The position numbers and the translations under genes are program-made. From an uncultured Ruminococcus sp. (lineage in GTDB: Bacteria > Bacillota > Clostridia > Oscillospirales > Ruminococcaceae), in assembly GCA_937910385.1 (NCBI GenBank), contig CALEPT010000193.1, forward strand, positions 1 through 13,658: a DNA stretch of 13,658 nucleotides, read 5' to 3'. Below the pieces are notes generated by a model, which did not search any database, had not been told where the DNA came from, and was given only the letters and a program-made list of their open reading frames with translations. Shown here in pieces: positions 5,354 to 11,271 of this stretch; position 1 is the stretch's first letter; every line of letters starts with the position of its first letter.

Positions 5354-5851
5354 ATGAATAACACATTTCACTATACCTCTCCCCTCGGCGGTATCACCCT
5401 CTCCAGTGACAGTGAAACACTGACAGGCTTATGGTTCGACGGGCAGAAATCCTTTCCCCATAAACTTGTTGAAGAAAGCACCAAAGCAGAGCTGCCGATA
5501 TTCATGCAGACCTGCAACTGGCTGGATATTTATTTCAGCGGAAAAGAGCCGGGCTTCACTCCGCCTATAAGTCTGCACACAACGCCGTTCCGAAAGGCAG
5601 TGTACGACATACTTCTTACGATACCTTACGGACAGACAATGACCTATGGCGAGATAGCAAATATCATCGCAGATCAGCAAGGTGCTGAGCATATGTCGGC
5701 TCAGGCAGTCGGCAGTGCTGTGGGACATAACCCTATCTCGATAATAATTCCCTGTCATAGAGTTGTCGGAGCAGACGGCAGTCTGACAGGCTATGCAGGC
5801 GGTTTGGATAAAAAGACAGCCCTTCTGAAACTTGAGAAGTACGAAATATAA
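5354..5851 (+). CDS. ogt: Methylated-DNA--protein-cysteine S-methyltransferase
   Basis: A 165-residue DNA repair protein that takes alkyl groups from O6-alkylguanine onto its own cysteine. The active-site motif is IIIPCHRV (130-137) with C134. The DNA-binding winged-helix region PYGQTMTYGEIA (91-102) and the AQAVGSAVG recognition helix (116-124) are both present. The N-terminal domain is short, as in Ogt rather than Ada. The start ATG 5354 lies about 10 nt after AGGAG, inside the end of the fic gene region; longer in-frame starts would overlap fic. No separate promoter is seen, so it is probably cotranscribed with fic. Confidence 0.92.
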   Translation: MNNTFHYTSPLGGITLSSDSETLTGLWFDGQKSFPHKLVEESTKAELPIFMQTCNWLDIYFSGKEPGFTPPISLHTTPFRKAVYDILLTIPYGQTMTYGEIANIIADQQGAEHMSAQAVGSAVGHNPISIIIPCHRVVGADGSLTGYAGGLDKKTALLKLEKYEI

Positions 5852-5856
5852 TGAAA

Positions 5857-5879
5857 AAGGCAGCCGCAATGGCTGCCTT
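5857..5879. terminator. Convergent terminator between ogt and the MBL gene
   Basis: A 9-bp stem aaggcagcc/ggctgcctt with loop gcaat. On the - strand it is followed by TTTTTC, good for the hydrolase gene; on the + strand only by cttactg. It serves both converging transcripts. Confidence 0.75.
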
Positions 5880-5902
5880 CTTACTGTTCACGATATTTAT
5901 CA

Positions 5903-6523
5903 TCAGATTTTTATAACTACCTCAATACCATTGTCAACAGCCTTGCGGAATTTCTCACCGTTAGCAGGACTTCCTACGACTGTTCCGTAGTGGATAGGTA
6001 TCGCGTACTTCGGACGGATAGTGTTAGCGAGCTCCGCAGCCTGTAAAGCATCGGTAGTGTAAGTTCCTCCGGCAGGAATGAGCGCAATGTCGCACTTCAC
6101 TTGTTTGTTGTCGGGAGTGATGTCCGTATCGCCTGCAATGTAAATGCGTCCGTGGTCGGGACTGTCGATGATGTATCCCAGCCAGCCGTTGGACTTGGGG
6201 TGGAAGGGCTTGCTTATATTGTATGCAGGGACAGTCTCGAATCTGATACCGAGGACCTCAAACTGCTCGCCTGCGGTGACCTGCTTCACGGTCAGACCAA
6301 GCTCCTTCGGCTCGTTTACAGTGTCCGGACAGACGATAACAGTGTCGGACTTCATTATCTTGCGGATATCATCAGGGGAGTAGTGGTCGAAGTGGCTGTG
6401 TGTGATGAGGATAATGTCAGCATCGTGCGGTGCGCAGTTGATGTTGTACGGATCGGAGTAAATGATCTTTCCTTCGTCAACGCGGATACTGCTTTGTTCG
6501 TTTATGGTTATGAAATCAAGCAT
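5903..6523 (-). CDS. Metallo-beta-lactamase-fold metal-dependent hydrolase
   Basis: A 206-residue soluble MBL-fold hydrolase of the UlaG/UPF0173-like group. It shows the metal-binding motif THSHFDH (41-47), a bridging aspartate in GDTD (131-134) and a late histidine in PIHYGT (176-181). The N-terminus GKIIYSDPYNI is typical for the group. The start ATG 6523 follows GGGAGG by 7 nt; a longer in-frame start would run into the promoter. It has its own promoter (6555-6583) and a terminator at 5857-5879. The substrate cannot be told from the sequence. It looks like a housekeeping gene. Confidence 0.85.
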   Translation of the reverse strand: MLDFITINEQSSIRVDEGKIIYSDPYNINCAPHDADIILITHSHFDHYSPDDIRKIMKSDTVIVCPDTVNEPKELGLTVKQVTAGEQFEVLGIRFETVPAYNISKPFHPKSNGWLGYIIDSPDHGRIYIAGDTDITPDNKQVKCDIALIPAGGTYTTDALQAAELANTIRPKYAIPIHYGTVVGSPANGEKFRKAVDNGIEVVIKI

Positions 6524-6554
6524 GGTGAGACCTCCCTGTCGGTATTTTTCTACA

Positions 6555-6583
6555 ATTATAGCATAGATCGGCGTGGATAGCAA
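6555..6583 (-). promoter_or_regulatory. Promoter of the MBL-fold hydrolase
   Basis: On the - strand, TTGCTA (6578-6583) and TATAAT (6555-6560) with a 17-bp spacer, 32 nt before the start codon. Confidence 0.75.
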
Positions 6584-6630
6584 GCAATTTTTCGTTGTTC
6601 ATATAAAACCTGTGTATTATAGAGCTTTTA

Positions 6631-6659
6631 TTGACACGGCAGTGATGCTATGGTATAAT
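6631..6659 (+). promoter_or_regulatory. Consensus promoter of the orphan gene at 6704
   Basis: Perfect TTGACA (6631-6636) and TATAAT (6654-6659) with 17 bp between, 45 nt before the start. A strong promoter is unusual for a lone hypothetical gene. Confidence 0.85.
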
Positions 6660-6703
6660 TGTAACTAACATAAATCGGAATTTAAGACAAAATGGAGAAT
6701 CAT

Positions 6704-7207
6704 ATGGCTTCAACAGCTCAGATACTTAGAAACTCTAAGACAAAATTAAGTGAAGACGAACGTGTAAAAGAATTTCTTGAGATCATACGTTCTCTTGAGT
6801 ATGATACAAAAGTCGAAAGCGACAATGCGATCTATATGAATCCAAAAGGAAATTATGATAAAGGTGTGCGGGTATGGGTCGATCAAGAGGATTATCCGAT
6901 CTACACTATCAACGGAAAAGAATACTATAGAGAAGTGTTTTTTGATTTTATCTGGAACGATCAAAGACATGGGATAGAAAGTATGAATTCTGATATGATA
7001 CTCGCAATTGTCGCAGAGTATTTGAAAAAATATCCTGATGCTTTATTTCAATTTGAATGGAGCAGCGATGATAATATGTTTCTGGACAAGACCGATATTC
7101 ACACGATAATATCACAGCCGTTTCGCTCCGATTGGTTCGGTGAGTATAGATCTCATCTCAGATCATCAAGGGTAAATGAGCATTATGATGACTGGAACTT
7201 AGAGTGA
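6704..7207 (+). CDS. Hypothetical acidic protein, 167 aa
   Basis: I do not recognise this protein. It is soluble and acidic, rich in D, E, Y and W, with no signal peptide or membrane segment. Visible features are an N-terminal helix (LSEDERVKEFLEIIRSLEY), a central YYREVFFDFIWND and a C-terminal PDALFQFEWSSDDNMFLDKT. Such composition is common in immunity-type and other small accessory proteins, but no catalytic motif is visible. ATG 6704 was chosen because GGAG at 6695-6698 is close upstream; ATG 6692, four codons earlier, lacks a good ribosome site. It is single-gene, with its own consensus promoter and a terminator at 7256-7289. Its DNA is more AT-rich than its flanks, which hints at transfer. 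Confidence 0.7.
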   Translation: MASTAQILRNSKTKLSEDERVKEFLEIIRSLEYDTKVESDNAIYMNPKGNYDKGVRVWVDQEDYPIYTINGKEYYREVFFDFIWNDQRHGIESMNSDMILAIVAEYLKKYPDALFQFEWSSDDNMFLDKTDIHTIISQPFRSDWFGEYRSHLRSSRVNEHYDDWNLE

Positions 7208-7255
7208 TTATGAATTATAAATTCTGATTTATCTCCGCAGCATAAACAAACACAA

Positions 7256-7289
7256 TGCCCCTGAGCGTTAATTGAAACGTTCAGGGGCA
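7256..7289. terminator. Convergent terminator hairpin
   Basis: A 14-bp stem (7256-7269 with 7276-7289; one G-T pair) and loop aattga. It separates the orphan gene from the AraC-type gene arriving on the opposite strand. The - strand flank TTGTGTTTGTTTA is U-rich, so it works best for the latter. Confidence 0.75.
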
Positions 7290-7305
7290 AAACTGTATGT
7301 ACGTT

Positions 7306-8174
7306 TTATTCACTCACAACAGGGATCCATATCTAGCTCTTGTAGTCGGGAGACAGCATATCTCCGTCGGGGTAAGCCTCGATGTCCATTTCGTAGGTGG
7401 GAGTGTAGTCCGATGTGGGGAAGAACTCCGCACAAAGCTCGTGCCAGAGCTGCTGTATGGCCTCGGGCATGGGACCTGTACACTCTGCCACTACCCACGT
7501 TCTTGCAGGGATAGTGTTCACACGGAAGCCCTCGGGAGCGACTGTATCGGGAGTACACTCCACGGCGATACCGTAGTCGAAGGTCTCGGCGTCTGTGAGA
7601 CCGTTGCCGTGCAGGTACCGTAGATAAAAGTGCTGTCCGATGCGTGTTCAAGCAAAGTGGTGATAGTGCCGTCGGAGTGGGCTCTACCCCAGAATTCGGG
7701 GATAGTGTTCTTGTTATGTTCACCAACAACTGTGTGCTGCTCAACCTTTTCAAGCACTGTGAATGCGTCCTTTTTAACGATGTTATAATTCATGGAATTA
7801 CCGCCTTTCAAAATGATCTGCACCTTGAAACGGGAAAATGAACGGAGCCTGCCGCCCTCACGCTTTGCCTCAGTAGGAGTTACGCCGTGGAAGCGTGTGA
7901 ACGCTCTTGTGAAGCTCTCAGGCGACTCATAGCCGTATTTCAGCGCCGTGTCGATGACCTTTGTGTCCGTTTTCATAAGCTCACTGCCGGCAAGTGTGAG
8001 CCGCCTGCTGCGGATGTATTCGCCTACGGTGATACCGCACAGTATACCGAATATCTTCTGGAAATAGTAGGGCGAGCAAGCCGTTTGCCTTGCGACCTCC
8101 GCCATATCAAGCTCGTCGGTGATGTGCGCTTCGATGTAGTCGATAGCTTTCTGAATACCTGTGACTAAGTTCAT
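7306..8174 (-). pseudogene. AraC-family regulator with effector-binding domain, frameshifted
   Basis: The N-terminal part (start ATG 8174, AAAGGAGGG 7 nt upstream) is a complete double-HTH AraC domain (residues 5-105: MAEVARQTACSPYYFQKIF and KYGYESPESFTRAFTRFHG). It continues into a GyrI-like/AraC effector-binding domain. Near 7600-7625 the frame is lost: the first frame runs on to 7518 as unrelated sequence, while the expected domain (HGNGLTDAETFDYGIAVEC, then EGFRVNTIPARTWVVAECTG) continues in another frame. That frame also has a TAG at 7333-7335 where family members carry a codon before a conserved IWIPV end; IWIPVVSE-stop follows directly, ending at 7306. Two lesions suggest a pseudogene, though assembly error could explain either one. 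If repaired it would be about 290 aa, the normal length. Confidence 0.82.
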
Positions 8175-8201
8175 TGGTTTTCCCTCCTTTAGTGTGATTT
8201 C

Positions 8202-8230
8202 ATTATAACATCGTGAGAGTTTGCTGTCCT
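8202..8230 (-). promoter_or_regulatory. Promoter of the AraC-type gene
   Basis: TATAAT (8202-8207) with a weak -35 AGGACA (8225-8230) at 17 bp on the - strand. It lies 28 nt before the start codon. Confidence 0.55.
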
Positions 8231-8256
8231 GATATTTTGTGGCTTTTGGTGTCAGG

Positions 8257-8895
8257 TCATAATAATCCGTGTGTCTTTAATCTCGTTTTACAATTAATAA
8301 GCAGAGAGTCGTATTTGCTGTCGATGGCTATATTGTTGAAAATAGCATGATATATGAGCCAAACAAAATTGTCGTTTTCAATGTATTCCTGCATATTTCT
8401 AACTTCATCTGTTATTATTGTAGTTATAGCATTTGTTTTTCTATTATTTTCGATAAGGTCATAAGATCCGTTAATATTCTCAAGAAACAAGTCTCTATAA
8501 GCTTTGCGTTTAGATAGAATAAAGCATGAACACCCGTCAAAAATCACTATTTCCAATTCGCTTAACGGCGTTTGTAGTTTTACATCATCGACCCAGAAGT
8601 CTGCATTTCCGTCAGCATAAGGCAGTTCATATTTTAGTATTTCTTCAAGAGTGATATTTTGTGGAAATGCGGAGGCAACACACCAAATTGCATACAGATC
8701 ATTGCTTTCTGCTATCTTACGGAACTCTTTACCTGTAAGCCAGACATAATCTTTATTTGCAAAAAGACCTTCATACTTATCACTGAATATTTGCTGATCT
8801 GTGATAAGCCAGTTGTATTGGTCATATATATCGCCGATAGCTTTTATTATCTCGTCTATTGGTTTATTGTCGTCAATATATGCTCCGTATATCAT
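8257..8895 (-). CDS. Hypothetical protein, 212 aa (possibly DUF2691-like)
   Basis: Not firmly recognised. The pattern at the N-terminus (MIYGAYIDDNKPIDEIIKAI, then YNWLITDQQIF), the middle (PLSELEIVIFDGCSCFILSK) and a following RDLFLENI stretch recall DUF2691-type proteins of Bacillota, but this is tentative. No membrane segments or catalytic motif are visible. ATG 8895 was chosen since AAAGAG lies 7 nt upstream and the previous gene stops 4 nt away at 8900; a TTG at 8916 is possible. It is the last gene of an operon with the methyltransferase and kinase-like genes, probably translationally coupled. It is more AT-rich than the methyltransferase gene. Confidence 0.65.
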   Translation of the reverse strand: MIYGAYIDDNKPIDEIIKAIGDIYDQYNWLITDQQIFSDKYEGLFANKDYVWLTGKEFRKIAESNDLYAIWCVASAFPQNITLEEILKYELPYADGNADFWVDDVKLQTPLSELEIVIFDGCSCFILSKRKAYRDLFLENINGSYDLIENNRKTNAITTIITDEVRNMQEYIENDNFVWLIYHAIFNNIAIDSKYDSLLINCKTRLKTHGLL

Positions 8896-8899
8896 ATTG

Positions 8900-9526
8900 T
8901 CACTCTTTACTCTCAAAATCTAATCTCACCAGTGCCTTTCCATTCGGCAGGGGATAGGTCTCCTGCAATATCAGCGAGTATCCTATCTCCTTCATGGCAG
9001 CCGTGAGTGCCTTTTCCTCCATTTGGTGATGTACCTCGTCAAGCCTGTCGAAAGCTCGCAGGTACGGCGACTCCGACACCCACTGCTCCTCGTCCGTGTT
9101 TATCTGTATCACGCAGGAAACGAACTCGGGAGCGGTCTGCAAAACGGCTCGCTGAAACGCTCCGTAGCCGATGTACTCGATAAGCAGATTCGCTATCAGA
9201 AGCTGTGCCTGCGGGAGCTTCTCTGTCTCGCTTATAAGGTCAATGTGCAGGCACTCCAGAACTCCCGAAAGCTGAGTATATCGCTGAGATACCGCGCGGA
9301 GGTAGTCCGCATTGATGTCCACACCGTAGACTGTGCGGAACTTGTCAGTGCCTAAGTGTTCAAGTCCGTTTCCGCCTGCAATTCCCAGAACTGCGGTGGT
9401 CTCCACAGGGTAGGCGGAGAACTGCATCTGCATTATGGAATCGAGAGCCTGAAGCTGCCGCACGGAATCAAGGCTCATGTGCTTTTCGTAGTCGTCAAGA
9501 CTTATTTCTTCCCATGGGTTGCTCAT
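8900..9526 (-). CDS. Class I SAM-dependent methyltransferase
   Basis: A 208-residue protein with Rossmann-fold motif I VLGIAGGNGLEHLG (46-59), followed by the acidic end of strand 2 in VYGVDINADYL (67-75; D70 predicted to bind the ribose of SAM) and a motif IV-like LLIANLLIEYIGYG. The C-terminal half has EVHHQMEEKALTAAMKEIGY and a strand-rich end typical for the fold. Substrate unknown; small molecule or protein are both possible. ATG 9526 overlaps the upstream stop by four bases (ATGA), and AAAGGTG lies 6 nt upstream; a GTG at 9535 is less likely. It is the middle gene of a three-gene operon. Confidence 0.8.
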   Translation of the reverse strand: MSNPWEEISLDDYEKHMSLDSVRQLQALDSIMQMQFSAYPVETTAVLGIAGGNGLEHLGTDKFRTVYGVDINADYLRAVSQRYTQLSGVLECLHIDLISETEKLPQAQLLIANLLIEYIGYGAFQRAVLQTAPEFVSCVIQINTDEEQWVSESPYLRAFDRLDEVHHQMEEKALTAAMKEIGYSLILQETYPLPNGKALVRLDFESKE

Positions 9527-10035
9527 ATACAGCACCTTTCCAAATCGTATTCATCATTTATCAGAAAATAGTCAAGTCCGTAACTGATACAGCCGCGGAG
9601 ATATTCCTGATTGTCCTGTATTATATCCTCAATACTGATGTCATTGGAGAGCCTTTTCTCGATAGCGTTCCCGAAGCTGACAATGTCACTGAAATGGCTG
9701 GTTATGTAGCTTTCACTCATAACAAGGCAGATGTATTTTATCTGCGACAGATAGTCGGCGTCAAAGCTGTTCTTCCAGTCAAAGGGAATATAACAGCCCT
9801 CGATTATGAGATCCTGTTCGTTTTCAATGGCAGTCTTTATCATCTCTTTCAGGATATTCCAGAGGTATGCCGTCAGCTTGTCGTCGTCATAGGGCGTGAG
9901 CTCGGTCTGACCGCTTCTTATAAGTCCCATTTTAAGGTGGTCGATAGACAGGTAAGGGTACTTGTATTTTTCAAGCAGTTTCTGCGCGAGAAGCGTTTTC
10001 CCTGTATGCGAAGCGCCTGTTATCAGTATTATCAT
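9523..10035 (-). CDS. P-loop kinase-like protein (AAA_33 type)
   Basis: A 170-residue P-loop NTPase with Walker A GASHTGKT (7-14). Following the P-loop come LSIDHLKMGLIRSG, typical of small-molecule or RNA/protein kinases of the AAA_33/zeta type, and LIIEGCYIPFDWK, a Walker B-like strand. The C-terminal segment YGLDYFLINDEYD fits the same family. It may phosphorylate a small molecule; the substrate is unknown. The start ATG 10035 is 11 nt after AAAGGAG, a longer gap than usual. It is the first gene of an operon with the methyltransferase, driven by the promoter at 10069-10097. Confidence 0.78.
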   Translation of the reverse strand: MIILITGASHTGKTLLAQKLLEKYKYPYLSIDHLKMGLIRSGQTELTPYDDDKLTAYLWNILKEMIKTAIENEQDLIIEGCYIPFDWKNSFDADYLSQIKYICLVMSESYITSHFSDIVSFGNAIEKRLSNDISIEDIIQDNQEYLRGCISYGLDYFLINDEYDLERCCI

Positions 10036-10068
10036 AGTAGCCGCGGCTCCTTTCCGATAGTTTCAATA

Positions 10069-10097
10069 ATTATATCATATTTGGGGGAGTTTTTCAA
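10069..10097 (-). promoter_or_regulatory. Promoter of the kinase-methyltransferase operon
   Basis: On the - strand, TTGAAA (10092-10097) and TATAAT (10069-10074) with a 17-bp spacer, directly after the terminator of tRNA array 2. Confidence 0.8.
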
Positions 10098-10136
10098 TAA
10101 AAAACAGCTCCTGTCTGTAACGGGACGGGAGCTGTT
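10098..10136 (-). terminator. Terminator of tRNA array 2
   Basis: On the - strand, AACAGCTCCCGTC and GACAGGAGCTGTT form a 13-position stem with one mismatch, followed by TTTT at the end of the array transcript. It clearly separates array 2 from the next operon. Confidence 0.8.
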
Positions 10137-10139
10137 GTC

Positions 10140-10234
10140 AGTTATCGCAAAATATGCGGCAACTCATTTTAGCTGGAACTGTTGCGTTTTTTGCAACTGT
10201 TCATTTTTCAGTTGTTGCAAATAATACAACAACT
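10140..10234. repeat. Three tandem imperfect palindromes
   Basis: Palindromes at 10140-10164, 10176-10202 and 10210-10234 repeat at about 35-bp spacing. Arms: agttatcgca/tgcggcaact, gaactgttgc/gcaactgttc and agttgttg/caacaact. Each ends in a form of aactcattt or tgttcattt. They lie in the transcribed 3' trailer of array 2, between tRNA-Ser and the terminator. The first shares a 14-mer with 242-255 near hipB. Function unknown. Confidence 0.65.
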
Positions 10235-10266
10235 CATAGTAATGTGCATTTTCTGCACAATGCTTT

Positions 10267-10361
10267 TGGCGGTCGTACTGAGACTCGAACTCAGACATAG
10301 GAATGCTCCGATTACTCACAGTTTAGCAAACTGCTGCCTTACCGGTTAGGCTTATGCGACC
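10267..10361 (-). tRNA. tRNA-Ser(GCU)
   Basis: A 95-nt class II tRNA with long variable arm, encoded CCA and discriminator G, as expected for Ser. The acceptor GGTCGCA/TACGACC has one C-A mismatch at pair 6. The anticodon arm GCAGT-TTGCTAA-ACTGT gives GCT. The T arm CTGAG-TTCGAGT-CTCAG is perfect. It is the last tRNA of array 2. All four Ser codons in the array 2 leader are AGC or AGU, the codons this tRNA reads. Confidence 0.93.
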
Positions 10362-10363
10362 AT

Positions 10364-10440
10364 TGGTGACGGATGCGGGGTTCGAACCCGACATTTAGAG
10401 ATTGAGAGCCTCTCGTCCTGACCTGTTAGACGAATCCGCC
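10364..10440 (-). tRNA. tRNA-Glu(CUC)
   Basis: A 77-nt cloverleaf with encoded CCA and discriminator A. The acceptor GGCGGAT/ATCCGTC has one G-T pair. The anticodon arm AGAGG-CTCTCAA-TCTCT gives CTC. The T stem TCGGG/CCCGC has a T-C mismatch at its base. It reads GAG. Only 2 nt separate it from tRNA-Ser. Confidence 0.92.
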
Positions 10441-10444
10441 ATAT

Positions 10445-10530
10445 TGGTGGGCAAGGTAGGAGTCGAACCTACGGTGTATCAAAGTCACGGATTTACAGTC
10501 CGCTGCAATCGCCACTATGCACACTTGCCC
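10445..10530 (-). tRNA. tRNA-Tyr(GUA)
   Basis: An 86-nt class II tRNA with encoded CCA and discriminator A. The acceptor GGGCAAG/CTTGCCC is perfect. The anticodon arm GCGGA-CTGTAAA-TCCGT gives GTA. The T arm GTAGG-TTCGACT-CCTAC is perfect. It is the intact counterpart of the interrupted tRNA-Tyr at 10800-10920, sharing the anticodon stem and T stem exactly. Confidence 0.95.
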
Positions 10531-10533
10531 ATG

Positions 10534-10608
10534 TGGGGTAATCGAAGAGAATCGAACTCTTATTCTCAGAGCCACAATCTGATGTTCTTCCATTAGACGA
10601 CGACCACC
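10534..10608 (-). tRNA. tRNA-His(GUG)
   Basis: A 75-nt tRNA including an encoded G-1 opposite discriminator C73, the hallmark of tRNA-His, and encoded CCA. The acceptor GTGGTCG/CGATTAC has two G-T wobbles. The anticodon arm TCAGA-TTGTGGC-TCTGA gives GTG. The T arm AAGAG-TTCGATT-CTCTT is perfect. The D stem has a C-A mismatch. Three His codons occur in the array 2 leader. Confidence 0.92.
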
Positions 10609-10630
10609 ATAAATAATTATATTATCTTCC

Positions 10631-10715
10631 GTAAGCGAAAGCAGACTATCGCTTTTGTACGGGGTGAGCGAGCTTGCGAGCGTCAACGTGGCTGCGGTCA
10701 AGCTGGCTCAGCTTG
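10631..10715. repeat. 61-bp repeat R3 plus CCA-abutting hairpin
   Basis: The third copy of the 61-bp repeat (10631-10691), again without length change, then 7 nt, then a hairpin CAAGCTG-GCT-CAGCTTG (10699-10715) that ends one base before the CCA of tRNA-Glu(UUC). The hairpin differs in sequence from those of R1 and R2 but holds the same place. Confidence 0.8.
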
Positions 10716-10792
10716 TGGTGACGGATAGGGGGATCGAACCCACTATTTAGAGATTGAAAGCCTCTTGTCCTGACCGATTAGACGAATCCGCC
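10716..10792 (-). tRNA. tRNA-Glu(UUC)
   Basis: A 77-nt cloverleaf with encoded CCA and discriminator A. The acceptor is the same as in tRNA-Glu(CUC). The anticodon arm AGAGG-CTTTCAA-TCTCT gives TTC. The T stem GTGGG/CCCCT has one T-C mismatch and one G-T pair. It reads GAA and GAG; six Glu codons occur in the array 2 leader. Confidence 0.92.
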
Positions 10793-10799
10793 ATATTTT

Positions 10800-10920
10800 T
10801 GGTGGGTAAGGTAGGACTCGAACCTACAACGTTTCTATGTCACGGATTTATCCCCCAAGGGGACTTCCTCGCTACGCTCACAGCGCATCCGCTGCCTTCA
10901 CCAATTCGGCGCACTTACCC
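10800..10920 (-). tRNA. tRNA-Tyr-like gene interrupted in the anticodon loop
   Basis: All arms of a class II tRNA-Tyr are present with encoded CCA: acceptor GGGTAAG/CTTACCC, D arm GCC/GGC, anticodon stem GCGGA/TCCGT (identical to the intact tRNA-Tyr at 10445-10530), T arm GTAGG-TTCGAGT-CCTAC. The anticodon loop is 41 nt (10847-10887) instead of 7, so about 34 nt are extra. The 3' end of the loop still reads TAAA, as in tRNA-Tyr. The insert can form CGCT-GTG-AGCG and TCCCC-TTG-GGGGA. No simple removal of 34 nt restores U33, so it is either a dead tRNA hit by a palindromic element or something handled by an unknown route. It is the first tRNA after the HTH gene. Confidence 0.8.
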
Positions 10921-10932
10921 ATATTTCGTCAC

Positions 10933-11157
10933 TCAGACACGAGTGACGATTATTATTTTATCTATGGTCACATCAAACATATCCGCAAGAATTATCAGGT
11001 TGTCAATGGTGGGAACAGCGTCCCCGCGCATCCACTTGAAGATAGCCTGCGGAGTATTGAAACCGCATCTTGCCTGCACATCGGATATCTTGAACCCCTT
11101 AGATTTTATGATGTTCTTGATATTATTTCCTGTTGCCTTTACGTCGATCACCGGCAT
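10933..11157 (-). CDS. Small XRE-type HTH regulator, module 2
   Basis: A 74-residue single-domain HTH protein paralogous to the one at 3779-4009, with the identical block GFNTPQAIFKWMRGDA and a matching C-terminus DNLIILADMFDVTIDKIII. The start ATG 11157 follows AAAGGAG by 9 nt. It sits 12 bp before the first tRNA of array 2 and behind the same leader-terminator arrangement as its paralogue. Both genes lie on the strand of their tRNAs and are apparently cotranscribed with them. The likely target is the dyad at 11486-11502 and 4358-4374; the two proteins may cross-regulate. Confidence 0.85.
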   Translation of the reverse strand: MPVIDVKATGNNIKNIIKSKGFKISDVQARCGFNTPQAIFKWMRGDAVPTIDNLIILADMFDVTIDKIIIVTRV

Positions 11158-11189
11158 CGCGAGCAACTCCTTTCTCTGTATTATGATAA

Positions 11190-11224
11190 ACAAAAACACC
11201 GCCTGCTTACATACAGACGGTGTT
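11190..11224 (-). terminator. Attenuator terminator of module 2
   Basis: An 11-bp stem, + strand arms aacaccgcctg (11195-11205) and cagacggtgtt (11214-11224), followed on the - strand by TTTTTG. The region cttacatacaga (11206-11217) covers the loop and 5' arm, and can instead pair over 10 bp with 11288-11298 in the leader ORF. Position and sequence (accgcctg/cagacggt) match the terminator of module 1. Confidence 0.82.
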
Positions 11225-11271
11225 TATCATTTGTATGGATCACAACACAAAGAAAGTGTTCTCCGAAATGA

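Noticed and set aside
6101..6580. Plus-strand frame opposite the MBL-fold hydrolase
   Set aside because: The - strand frame holds the complete HxHxDH hydrolase with promoter and ribosome site; the opposite frame has neither.
10800..10920. Group I intron in the interrupted tRNA-Tyr
   Set aside because: The extra sequence is about 34 nt, far too short for a self-splicing group I intron, and no core elements are present.
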